The translations under genes were made by a program, and so were the position numbers. The notes beneath the pieces were generated by a model. The model saw nothing but the letters and a program-made list of their open reading frames with translations. It did no database searches and was not told the origin of the DNA. Shown one piece after another: positions 1-9,106 of a stretch of DNA of 9,106 nucleotides (within the stretch, counting starts at the first letter, position 1; every line of letters starts with the position of its first letter). Source of the DNA: Desulfatitalea sp. (GTDB lineage Bacteria; Desulfobacterota; Desulfobacteria; Desulfobacterales; Desulfosarcinaceae); NCBI GenBank assembly GCA_013041835.1, contig JABDRH010000675.1, forward strand, positions 1 to 9,106, given 5' to 3'.

Positions 1-652
1 GGAATCCATGATCGTCGAATTTCGCTTCAAAAAATGAGGGTACATAAACATGTCCCGACTCAGCCCAGCTTTGCAGTAGTTTTGTTTTATGATGCCCGCC
101 CTTGCGTTTCCATGCCATGTATTGCTCGGCCATGCGCGGTAAGACGGTTTCCCCATCTCCGAAGACCATGGCGTCGAAAAATGGGGCCATCGGCTCAGGA
201 TTGCTCACGCAGGGACCTCCGGCAATGATGACGGGATCTTTTGTTGAGCGATCCTTTGAACGTAGTGCAAGACCGGACATATTGAGCATGTGCAGTACAT
301 TGGTAAAGTTCAGCTCGTAAAGCAGGCTGAAACCAATGATGTCAAATTGTTTCAACGGCGTTTGCGTCTCAAGGCTACATAAGGCAAGCCGGTGTTCACG
401 CAGTTGCGCTTCATAATCCGCTGCCGGGCAGAACACGCGTTCTGCGTAACAGTCTGTTCTTTGGTTGAGCAGGTGATAGAGGATCTGAATGCCGAAGTGG
501 GAGGTGCCGATATCGTAAAGATCCGGAAACGCCAGCACCATGCGAAGCGCCACCTTGTTTGGATCCTTGATCACGCGATTGATCTCCGTGCCCAAATAGC
601 GGCTCGGCTTTTCCACATTGCTTAAGATATCTTGAATGCCTATGGTGTGCAT
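1..652 (-). CDS. B12-binding-domain radical SAM protein (TIGR03960-like), N-terminal part
   Basis: The minus strand reads open from an ATG at 652-650 to the window edge, giving 217 residues of a gene that continues to the left. An in-frame TGA lies four codons upstream of the ATG, so this is the first possible start; no strong Shine-Dalgarno is visible. The visible part matches my recollection of a large uncharacterised radical-SAM family with an N-terminal cobalamin-binding-like domain. Diagnostic stretches are KPSRYLGTEIN (residues 15-25), FPDLYDIGTSHFGIQILYHLLN (42-63), ERVFCPA (71-77), FDIIGFSLLYELNFTNVL (103-120) and AGGPCVSNPEP (144-154), followed by GDGE (165-168). The iron-sulphur CxxxCxxC motif is expected beyond the window, so catalytic competence cannot be judged. 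Members often lie near RNase E/G or a DUF2344 partner, neither of which is visible here. The substrate is unknown. It is transcribed divergently from the protease gene. The family call is fairly sure; the function is open. Confidence 0.82.
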   Translation of the reverse strand, partial: MHTIGIQDILSNVEKPSRYLGTEINRVIKDPNKVALRMVLAFPDLYDIGTSHFGIQILYHLLNQRTDCYAERVFCPAADYEAQLREHRLALCSLETQTPLKQFDIIGFSLLYELNFTNVLHMLNMSGLALRSKDRSTKDPVIIAGGPCVSNPEPMAPFFDAMVFGDGETVLPRMAEQYMAWKRKGGHHKTKLLQSWAESGHVYVPSFFEAKFDDHGF

Positions 653-722
653 GTTAAATTGTCATGTCCGCTGTTGGCCTACCGCATTTAATTATTCGAG
701 AAGACAGGAAAAAAGGTCCTTC
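653..722. promoter_or_regulatory. Divergent intergenic region between radical SAM gene and htrA
   Basis: This 70-bp gap must hold the start signals of two divergent genes unless one is transcribed from further away. The clear element is an A/G-rich ribosome-binding stretch (AGGAAAAAAGG, 706-716) a few bases before the protease ATG at 723. A TTGTCA lies at 659-664, but the nearest A/T-rich hexamer is about 22 bp further on, too far for a standard sigma70 promoter. I do not assign a -35/-10 pair. Confidence 0.4.
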
Positions 723-2153
723 ATGTCAAAATTCAGCTTCCAAATCAAGCGTAAAACCCGCATGCCGGGACCCGTCGGCCGACACAGCGCACGCGCGCTC
801 ATCGCGTGGATATTCGTGTCCCTTGTGGTCCTGCTATTTTTCATGGGCACCGCCACCGCCTTTGACCGCCGCACTCCGGTTGTTACCGCGGTGGATCAGG
901 TCGGTCCGGCGGTTGTGAACATTAGCTCTGAATATGAGGTTCACAACCGCGCCAACCCCTTTGGCGTCAATCCTTTCTTTGATAACTTTTTTAATGATTT
1001 TTTCGATACGCGACCTCAAAAAAGGGTGAGTCTCGGCTCAGGGGTGATCATCGACGGAAAGCGCGGCTTTGTTCTGACCAATGCCCATGTCATCGATGGC
1101 GCCGCCGCGATCAGGGTGACCTTGAAAGATGAGCGCCATTTCGATGTGACCGTGGTGGGCAGTGATCCTGATTCGGATCTGGCGGTTTTGCGCATCGATT
1201 CTAAAGGCTCACTGCCCGCTGTGGCCATGGGCGATTCCGATCAGATTCTCATCGGTGAAACCATCATCGCCATCGGCAACCCCTTCGGCTTCTCCCATAC
1301 TGTCACAACCGGTGTGGTCAGCGCCGTCGATCGCAGTATCAAGACCGATGATCGCATTTTTAACGAATTAATCCAGACGGATGCTTCCATAAACCCAGGC
1401 AACAGCGGCGGTCCCTTGCTCAATATCAACGGGGAGCTTATCGGTATCAACACCGCCATATACGCCAAGGCCCAGGGCATCGGCTTTGCTATTCCCATCA
1501 ACCAGGCCAAACGCATTGTCGCCGATCTGATCCAGTATGGTCATGTGATCCAGGCCTGGATCGGTCTCATTGTTCAGGATCTGGATGCCCGCATGGCGAG
1601 CTATCTGCAGTTTCAAGAAGCCCACGGTGTTTTGGTCACCCAACTGGAAGAAGGTAGTCCGGCGGCCACTTCCGGATTGGAGACCGGCGATATCATCACC
1701 GCCATTTCCAACAGCAAGATCGCATCCCGATCGGACTACCTGTCGCTACTGCGCGGCATCTCCGCCGGCGACAAGGTGACGTTTAACTTTTGGCGCGGCG
1801 GCACTATGAAAACATTGAAAGTCAAGACCTCGGCCTATCCGCAAGATCGCGTGCCGCAGCTTTCCTGGCGCCGTCTTGGTTTGCAGGTGGGGCCCGTCAC
1901 GCGCGAAACCCAACGCCAGTACGGTATTTCCGCCAAAAAAGGGGTGGTGGTCACCTCGGTGCGCCGAGGCAGCTACCTGTCACGCATCGGCGTAGCCCCG
2001 GGTGATGTCATTCTGCAACTGGACGATCTTGCGGTTTCAGATGAAACGTCATTTGCCGCCGCCATGATCCAATTCCGTTTGAAATCCGCACTGCTCATGC
2101 TTTTGCAGCGCGGAGACCAATTGTATCATCTAAATGTGCGCCTGGCGCCTTGA
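723..2153 (+). CDS. htrA: HtrA/Deg-family serine protease with two PDZ domains
   Basis: This encodes a 476-residue periplasmic quality-control protease/chaperone that degrades or refolds misfolded envelope proteins. Residues 1-25 are basic, followed by a hydrophobic segment at about 25-47 (ALIAWIFVSLVVLLFF), which is either an uncleaved membrane anchor or a signal peptide. The trypsin-like domain has a full catalytic triad: His122 in TNAHVID, Asp152 in SDLAVL and Ser228 in GNSGGP. A short Phe-rich loop (NPFFDNFFNDFFD, 83-95) precedes the protease core. PDZ1 covers about 280-370 (LEEGSPAATSGLETGDII) and PDZ2 about 385-475 (VRRGSYLSRIGVAPGDVI), as in DegP/DegQ; DegS has only one. The ATG at 723 is chosen over an in-frame ATG at 636 because AGGAAAAAAGG lies just before it and the upstream 29 residues do not look like part of the family. 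It is followed after 12 bp by asnS, suggesting co-transcription. The family is certain; the DegP, DegQ or anchored subtype is not. Confidence 0.96.
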   Translation: MSKFSFQIKRKTRMPGPVGRHSARALIAWIFVSLVVLLFFMGTATAFDRRTPVVTAVDQVGPAVVNISSEYEVHNRANPFGVNPFFDNFFNDFFDTRPQKRVSLGSGVIIDGKRGFVLTNAHVIDGAAAIRVTLKDERHFDVTVVGSDPDSDLAVLRIDSKGSLPAVAMGDSDQILIGETIIAIGNPFGFSHTVTTGVVSAVDRSIKTDDRIFNELIQTDASINPGNSGGPLLNINGELIGINTAIYAKAQGIGFAIPINQAKRIVADLIQYGHVIQAWIGLIVQDLDARMASYLQFQEAHGVLVTQLEEGSPAATSGLETGDIITAISNSKIASRSDYLSLLRGISAGDKVTFNFWRGGTMKTLKVKTSAYPQDRVPQLSWRRLGLQVGPVTRETQRQYGISAKKGVVVTSVRRGSYLSRIGVAPGDVILQLDDLAVSDETSFAAAMIQFRLKSALLMLLQRGDQLYHLNVRLAP

Positions 2154-2159
2154 AAGGGG
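2153..2159 (+). promoter_or_regulatory. Ribosome binding site of asnS
   Basis: AAAGGGG starts on the last base of the htrA stop codon and lies six bases before the asnS ATG. The site supports this ATG and suggests that ribosomes ending htrA may feed asnS translation. Confidence 0.6.
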
Positions 2160-2165
2160 TTTCAC

Positions 2166-3527
2166 ATGAAGCGTACGAAAATAAAAGAGCTTCTTAACGC
2201 CGAAGCGGCGCTGGACCCAGTCTTGGTCAAAGGCTGGGTGCGCACGAAGCGCGATGCCAAATCGTTCTCCTTTATCGAGCTGAACGATGGCTCTTGCCTG
2301 GCCAATCTTCAGATCGTCGCTGCTGGCGAGTTGGCCAATTACGATGAGATTCGCCATCTGACCACCGGAGCGGCCCTGTCCGTTCAAGGCCGGATGATCG
2401 CCAGCCAGGGTGCCGGACAAAAATGGGAGCTTCAGGCGCAAAATCTCGTTCTTATCGGATCGTCCCCGGATACCTACCCCCTGCAGAAAAAACGACACAC
2501 GGACGAATTTCTACGCACGATCGCCCATATCCGTCCCCGCACGAACAAGTACGGGTCCGCCTTCCGAATCCGCGCACTTCTGGCCCATGCCGTTCATCAA
2601 TTTTTTAATGATCGTGGTTTCTTCTATATTCACACGCCAATCCTGACCGCGTCGGACTGTGAAGGCGCCGGCGAAATGTTCCGCGTTACCACCTTGTCGC
2701 CTCAAATCGACAATATCGAGGAGGATTTTTTTGGCGTGGAGGCCAATCTCACCGTATCAGGGCAACTTGAAGCTGAAATGATGGCCCTGGCTCTGGGCGA
2801 TGTCTATACTTTTGGTCCGACCTTCAGGGCGGAAAACTCAAATACGCGTCGTCACGCCGCCGAGTTCTGGATGGTGGAACCTGAAATGGCCTTTTGCGAC
2901 CTGAAAGAGGACATGGCCGTGGCCGAAGACCTGGTGCGCCACCTCGTTCGTACGGTCATGGATCAGTGCCCCGATGATTTGAATTTGTTCGCCCGTTTTG
3001 TTGACAAACAGCTAATGCCACGGCTTGAAAAACTGGTCGGTACCTGTTTTGAACGTTTGCCGTATACCGAGGCAGTTAAAATTCTTGAAACCGCTGCTCA
3101 GGATTTTGAGTATCCCATTTCATATGGTGCTGATCTGCAAGCTGAACATGAACGCTTTCTCACCGAAACGTACTTTAATGGACCAGTCATTGTCTACGAC
3201 TATCCGGAAACCCTAAAACCGTTTTATATGCGACTCAATGACGACGCTCGTACAGTTGCGGCCATGGATGTCTTGGTTCCCGGTATCGGTGAAATTATCG
3301 GCGGTAGCCAGCGCGAAGAGCGCCATGACATTCTGGCATCCCGAATGGACCGCATGGCATTGTCTCGCGAGAAATATTGGTGGTATTTGGAATCACGCCG
3401 CTACGGCAGCGTCCCTCACAGCGGCTTCGGCATGGGCTTTGAGCGCATGGTCATGCTGCTCACGGGCATCGTCAACATTCGCGATGTGATTCCCTTTCCC
3501 AGGACGCCGAAGCATATCGATTTTTAG
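2166..3527 (+). CDS. asnS: Asparaginyl-tRNA synthetase
   Basis: This is a 453-residue cytoplasmic class IIb aminoacyl-tRNA synthetase that charges tRNA-Asn with asparagine using ATP. An N-terminal OB-fold anticodon-binding domain covers about residues 1-105 (SFIELNDGS, 35-43). It is followed by the hinge segment YPLQKKRHTDEFLRTIAHIRPRTN (104-127), typical of AsnRS. In the catalytic domain, motif 1 lies around RGFFYIHTPILT (150-161), the flipping-loop stretch is DCEGAGEMF (164-172), motif 2 runs over 220-241 (FRAEN to VEPEM, Arg221), and motif 3 is GFGMGFERMVM (420-430, Arg427). Length and motifs are complete. The C-terminus VIPFPRTP is also typical. The ATG at 2166 has AAAGGGG six bases upstream, placed right at the htrA stop, so the two genes are probably one transcript. 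Its stop codon overlaps the stop of the convergent thyA. AspRS was considered and rejected because the hinge and C-terminus are of the AsnRS type. Confidence 0.97.
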   Translation: MKRTKIKELLNAEAALDPVLVKGWVRTKRDAKSFSFIELNDGSCLANLQIVAAGELANYDEIRHLTTGAALSVQGRMIASQGAGQKWELQAQNLVLIGSSPDTYPLQKKRHTDEFLRTIAHIRPRTNKYGSAFRIRALLAHAVHQFFNDRGFFYIHTPILTASDCEGAGEMFRVTTLSPQIDNIEEDFFGVEANLTVSGQLEAEMMALALGDVYTFGPTFRAENSNTRRHAAEFWMVEPEMAFCDLKEDMAVAEDLVRHLVRTVMDQCPDDLNLFARFVDKQLMPRLEKLVGTCFERLPYTEAVKILETAAQDFEYPISYGADLQAEHERFLTETYFNGPVIVYDYPETLKPFYMRLNDDARTVAAMDVLVPGIGEIIGGSQREERHDILASRMDRMALSREKYWWYLESRRYGSVPHSGFGMGFERMVMLLTGIVNIRDVIPFPRTPKHIDF

Positions 3528-4315
3528 CCTCGCAAGCATCGCAACTTCGCGAGCTCCTCGGCATATCCATACAGGTGAAGCCCTTTGCTTTCAACCACCA
3601 TTTCGCCATCTTTGACACCAATGGCGCCGGCCATGTATTCTTTCAGGTTTTGAATTCCGGCCAAATTGGCGGGTAGTCCGCTCCATAAGTCCCATGAACG
3701 AAAGTAGATGAAAAAATGTAGCGTATCGTCCTGAATGCGGGTATCGATGGAACGTAGGCAGGGTGGATCCACAAGCACCAAGTCTGACGGATGGGCCACC
3801 TGCAACACCATCTGGTTGTTACGATGTCCGTGGCGTTTGTAGGTATCGATGATCCATTCGATTTGGTTGACGAAAAGTGCGCCTTCTTCTTCGAACAGGA
3901 CTTTTCCGTCAATATTGCGCAGATCCACGATTTCGTTTGCGTTTTTTTTCCACCAAACTAACTTATCACCGCGTACAGGCACATGGGTCAAGCGTTCACC
4001 ATAAGTGTAGGATTCGCCCGGCGCTTTATGGCCTGTCATTAGATATTCGATGTAGGAGCGTTCGTATCCTTGCCCACCATATATGTAATCCGCTTCAACC
4101 GGGTTGGGTATTCCGCAGGAAGCGGGTATATCCGGCAACAAGGGCTGGGTGCCTGGAAATTTCACATGAGCTGAAAAATAGTCATACTCCAAACGGGTTT
4201 GTCCGGCGTATGAGCCACGGTCTATGGTAAAGCGCCGCCCATGGTCCAGGATGCCGTTTACGGCCTGAAACCACAGGTCAGGCAGGTCCCTTGCGACAAT
4301 ATGGTGAATATTCAT
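3524..4315 (-). CDS. thyA: Thymidylate synthase, ThyA superfamily (methanogen-like type)
   Basis: The 263-residue product matches the C-terminal core of ThyA-type thymidylate synthases, which methylate dUMP to dTMP with methylenetetrahydrofolate. Visible elements are an active-site Cys186 in VDPPCLRSID (E. coli has PPCH), Arg206 and Asp209 in FRSWDLWSGLP (compare RSCDVFLGLP), Asn217 in PANLAG at the position of the Asn that selects dUMP over dCMP, and HLYGY (247-251), matching the HLYxNH sugar-binding motif. ESYTYGERL (101-109) corresponds to the YGxxxR segment. The N-terminal 70 residues do not resemble E. coli ThyA; they recall the shorter methanogen-type enzymes, an attribution made from memory. 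Asn217 argues against a dCMP hydroxymethylase. AGGAAAAG lies 6 bases before the ATG, and a promoter sits at 4343-4371. It is apparently transcribed alone. The superfamily is sure; the exact reaction is likely. Confidence 0.85.
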   Translation of the reverse strand: MNIHHIVARDLPDLWFQAVNGILDHGRRFTIDRGSYAGQTRLEYDYFSAHVKFPGTQPLLPDIPASCGIPNPVEADYIYGGQGYERSYIEYLMTGHKAPGESYTYGERLTHVPVRGDKLVWWKKNANEIVDLRNIDGKVLFEEEGALFVNQIEWIIDTYKRHGHRNNQMVLQVAHPSDLVLVDPPCLRSIDTRIQDDTLHFFIYFRSWDLWSGLPANLAGIQNLKEYMAGAIGVKDGEMVVESKGLHLYGYAEELAKLRCLRG

Positions 4316-4342
4316 TCTTTCTTTTCCTGTTCAATGCAACTT

Positions 4343-4371
4343 TTAATATTTTTTTAAAAATTTCTTGACAA
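4343..4371 (-). promoter_or_regulatory. thyA: Candidate sigma70-type promoter of thyA
   Basis: On the minus strand, TTGTCA (4371-4366, one mismatch to TTGACA) is separated by exactly 17 bp from TATTAA (4348-4343, two mismatches to TATAAT). The spacer consists of A and T tracts. Transcription would start near 4336, leaving a leader of about 20 nt before the thyA ATG, with its AGGAAAAG ribosome-binding site included. Assigned by consensus, spacing and position only. Confidence 0.6.
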
Positions 4372-4520
4372 AATAATATCCTTGTGAGAGAGCATTATTG
4401 CGCTTATTTTCGCTATTCTATTTCTATTGATCACAATCTGGTTTGTAGTTGTTTGTTTTTTGAACTGTTGCGAAGTTCGTGTGGTGGTATATCTACTTGA
4501 TCTAAAGCGCACCCAATTCA

Positions 4521-4556
4521 GAACCCCCAAGATCATTTCCTATATCTTGGGGGTTC
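4521..4556 (-). terminator. Perfect 13-bp hairpin downstream of gyrB, likely terminator
   Basis: GAACCCCCAAGAT (4521-4533) and its exact reverse complement ATCTTGGGGGTTC (4544-4556) enclose a 10-nt loop. The hairpin begins 17 nt after the gyrB stop codon. The stem is strong, with a run of five G:C pairs. No U-tract follows on either strand, so it is not a canonical intrinsic terminator. It may act as a weak or factor-assisted terminator, or protect the mRNA 3' end. Its symmetry would let it serve either strand, but gyrB is the only gene reading into it. Confidence 0.65.
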
Positions 4557-4573
4557 GCCTATTCAACGACCGG

Positions 4574-8093
<3,520 letters not shown>

Positions 8094-8149
8094 CTCTTTA
8101 TCCCTATTTTTCTATTTAAAAAGAATATTATATTTAATAGGGTTTGAAC

Positions 8150-8298
8150 ACATGTTGAAAATAGGATTAATATACCGATATTTTTCTAAAATTTCAAATA
8201 GTAGGTTGTTCATACCTTGGTCTATGACGCGTTGATAATGTTGTGGGTTTTCGACACTTGCCAGCGCCATGTTAAAACCGGGAACCTTTTCAACATGT
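8150..8298. repeat. Inverted repeat pair ACATGTTGAAAA / TTTTCAACATGT
   Basis: ACATGTTGAAAA at 8150-8161 is exactly reverse-complementary to TTTTCAACATGT at 8287-8298. Both copies adjoin a TTTGAACA word (8143-8150 and 8299-8306), so each module combines the same two half-sites in a different arrangement. A degenerate third copy, CATGTTAAAA, lies at 8268-8277. The 125-nt separation makes a simple RNA hairpin unlikely and suggests protein-binding sites. Confidence 0.7.
8169..8197 (-). promoter_or_regulatory. dnaN: Candidate sigma70-type promoter of dnaN-gyrB
   Basis: On the minus strand, TTGAAA (8197-8192, one mismatch to TTGACA) and TATATT (8174-8169, one mismatch to TATAAT) are spaced by exactly 17 bp. 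Transcription would begin near 8162, giving a leader of about 70 nt before dnaN. The site lies within a highly A+T-rich block, where chance matches are more likely. A perfect TATAAT occurs nearer the gene (rc at about 8128-8133), but I find no good -35 at the right distance. Confidence 0.6.
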
Positions 8299-8310
8299 TT
8301 TGAACAACCT
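8203..8310. repeat. Inverted repeat pair AGGTTGTTCA / TGAACAACCT
   Basis: AGGTTGTTCA at 8203-8212 is exactly reverse-complementary to TGAACAACCT at 8301-8310. The right copy overlaps a small palindrome, AACAAC-CT-GTTGTT (8303-8316), whose 2-nt gap is too short for a stable hairpin loop and better fits a dimeric binding site. Confidence 0.6.
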
Positions 8311-8336
8311 GTTGTTTAAAACAGAGGGTGTCATGC

Positions 8337-8888
8337 TCACGGAGGTATCGCCGCCGTTGCATGTATCCATTTTTTCATGGCATCCAACGTTTTTGCCTGC
8401 CAGGTGTCGGCGAGGCGAACCGACAGAAAAGAACGAAAAAGCCGGTCCACCAGTTCGAACGGTTTTTCGTAAAGGTAGACTTTTTCCAGGATGAGCCCTT
8501 CCATTTCTTCGCCGGTGTCGATGGGGCCACTTTCAGGCAGCTTCATGCCGGAAAAAGACAGGCTTTCTCCCTTGAGGGCGAATTGCCATTCATGGCTGCC
8601 GCTTTTGTATACCAAGTGCAGGTCGGTGATCAGCGCGCCTTTTTGCAAGGCCAGCAAAGCCTCTTCCAGGCCGGCGTCGTCGCCTTTGATGGAAATATGC
8701 TCTTTTCCGTTCGCCAATCGGTTTTCCAGTACCATGCGATTGCCCACGTTCAAATCCACCAACTCGGCATCGCATTCGTGAATGCGCTCCATATCATTTT
8801 CAATAGTGAACCAAAGCCAGGTGAGAAATTCGTTTCCCAGGAAGCGATAGCGGTTATAAGCCACGGCAATATCAAGCAACTCAGCCAT
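8337..8888 (-). CDS. Conserved hypothetical protein, partner of RdgC-like gene
   Basis: This encodes 183 residues. The ATG at 8888-8886 overlaps the upstream gene's TGA by one base (TGATG), so translation is coupled; a TTG one codon earlier is possible but less likely. The start RYRFLGNEFLTWLWFTIEN (about 13-31) and the stretch FALKGESLSFSGMKLP (103-118) resemble, as far as I recall, a small deltaproteobacterial protein encoded just after an RdgC-like gene. The acidic C-terminal half contains LYEKPFELVDRLFRSFLSVRLADTW. No signal peptide, membrane segment or catalytic motif is seen, so it is probably cytoplasmic. The molecular function is unknown; the coupling suggests it acts with the RdgC-like protein in recombination or replication-linked DNA handling. 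Its stop lies 243 bp from dnaN, on the same strand. Confidence 0.7.
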   Translation of the reverse strand: MAELLDIAVAYNRYRFLGNEFLTWLWFTIENDMERIHECDAELVDLNVGNRMVLENRLANGKEHISIKGDDAGLEEALLALQKGALITDLHLVYKSGSHEWQFALKGESLSFSGMKLPESGPIDTGEEMEGLILEKVYLYEKPFELVDRLFRSFLSVRLADTWQAKTLDAMKKWIHATAAIPP

Positions 8889-9106
8889 CAATTGGTCTCA
8901 CTGTCGGAAAAAATCAGTTTATTAAGGGCATCACGCTGGCCGCTGCTCAGAGAGGCATCCAGGGCAGCCATGGTGTAGGGAATCAGGCGGATCAGGTGCA
9001 GGCCGAAAGACTTGAGAAAAAGGGTTTCCAGCGTTTCGTTGGCTGACTTCAGGTTGGTGAAAAACCACACTTGGCCGCTTTCATAGTGCCATACCACATC
9101 ATATAC
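8888..9106 (-). CDS. RdgC-like recombination-associated protein, C-terminal part
   Basis: The minus strand is open from the window edge to a TGA at 8890-8888, giving 72 C-terminal residues; the true start lies outside. The stretch VYDVVWHYESGQVWFFTNLKSANETLETLFLKSFGLHLIRLIPYTMAALD resembles the second half of RdgC-like proteins, where a strand pair is followed by a helix of the form LFxxxFxLxLxxLxPY. In E. coli, RdgC is a ring-forming DNA-binding protein that modulates RecA; whether this divergent family does the same is unknown. It overlaps the next gene by one base. The assignment rests on remembered family patterns over a short segment and is moderate. Confidence 0.5.
   Translation of the reverse strand, partial: VYDVVWHYESGQVWFFTNLKSANETLETLFLKSFGLHLIRLIPYTMAALDASLSSGQRDALNKLIFSDSETN

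Larger units (their letters stand above)
8094..8336. other. A+T-rich intergenic region with DnaA-box-like repeats; possible oriC or regulatory region
   Basis: This 243-bp gap upstream of dnaN contains a block of about 80% A+T (8101-8200) beside several repeated short words. TTTTCAACA, one mismatch from the TTTTCCACA form of a DnaA box, occurs once on each strand (8287-8295 and rc 8153-8161), within an exact 12-bp inverted pair. A second exact inverted pair, AGGTTGTTCA (8203-8212 and rc 8301-8310), lies inside the first. A further variant, TTATCAACG, occurs on the minus strand (rc at 8230-8238). No perfect TTATCCACA is present. An A+T-rich unwinding block plus DnaA-like sites next to dnaN is a common origin arrangement, but simple regulation of dnaN would also explain it. 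Confidence 0.4.

Noticed and set aside
636..722. In-frame ATG at 636 extending the protease by 29 residues
   Set aside because: It would overlap the start of the divergent radical-SAM gene, has no ribosome-binding site, and the added residues do not look like a signal peptide. The ATG at 723 has AGGAAAAAAGG upstream.
4365..4370. Perfect TTGACA on the plus strand upstream of thyA
   Set aside because: There is no acceptable -10 hexamer 16-18 bp downstream and no plus-strand gene follows. It is the overlap complement of the thyA -35 candidate.
4427..4439. Possible CRP/FNR half-site (ATTGATCACAAT)
   Set aside because: Only one half resembles a consensus, and it is about 60 bp upstream of the thyA -35. 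This is too weak to call.
8328..8978. Plus-strand open frame of 216 codons opposite the RdgC-like pair
   Set aside because: The minus-strand frames have coupled TGATG geometry and family-like sequence. The plus frame crosses both genes and has no recognised motif.
9095..9097. GTG as the start of the RdgC-like gene
   Set aside because: The frame stays open to the window edge, and the residues before it (VYD) continue the family-like pattern, so the real start lies outside.

Overview
The window looks like ordinary chromosomal DNA of a Desulfobacterota (deltaproteobacterial) organism, probably close to the Desulfobacteraceae-type sulfate reducers. This is inferred from the mix of families: a B12-binding radical-SAM protein of the TIGR03960 type, a thymidylate synthase that resembles methanogen enzymes more than E. 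coli ThyA, a proteobacterial-style long GyrB, and an RdgC-like gene pair that I recall from deltaproteobacteria, here beside dnaN. No mobile element, CRISPR array, tRNA or rRNA was recognised.

Layout, left to right. Positions 1-652 (minus) hold the N-terminal 217 residues of the radical-SAM protein. It diverges from a plus-strand pair across a 70-bp gap. The pair is an HtrA/Deg serine protease with two PDZ domains (723-2153) followed 12 bp later by asparaginyl-tRNA synthetase (2166-3527). The synthetase converges on a thyA-like gene (3524-4315, minus), and the two stop codons overlap. A 258-bp gap holds a good sigma70-type promoter for thyA and a perfect 13-bp hairpin just past gyrB. gyrB (4574-6970) and dnaN (6975-8093) form a tight minus-strand operon with no recF between them. 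A 243-bp gap upstream of dnaN (8094-8336) contains a block of about 80% A+T, a strong candidate dnaN promoter and several inverted or repeated DnaA-box-like words. Beyond it lie two translationally coupled minus-strand genes, the second of which (8888-9106) resembles the C-terminal part of an RdgC-like recombination protein and runs off the window.

Functionally, the right half is a replication and DNA-topology locus: sliding clamp, gyrase B subunit, a recombination-associated pair and possibly an origin. thyA supplies dTMP for the same process. The left half covers envelope protein quality control and translation. I see no convincing new multi-gene system. The points most worth checking are the possible origin upstream of dnaN, the RdgC-like pair where dnaA often sits, the methanogen-type ThyA, and a Gln in GyrB at the classical aminocoumarin-contact position.
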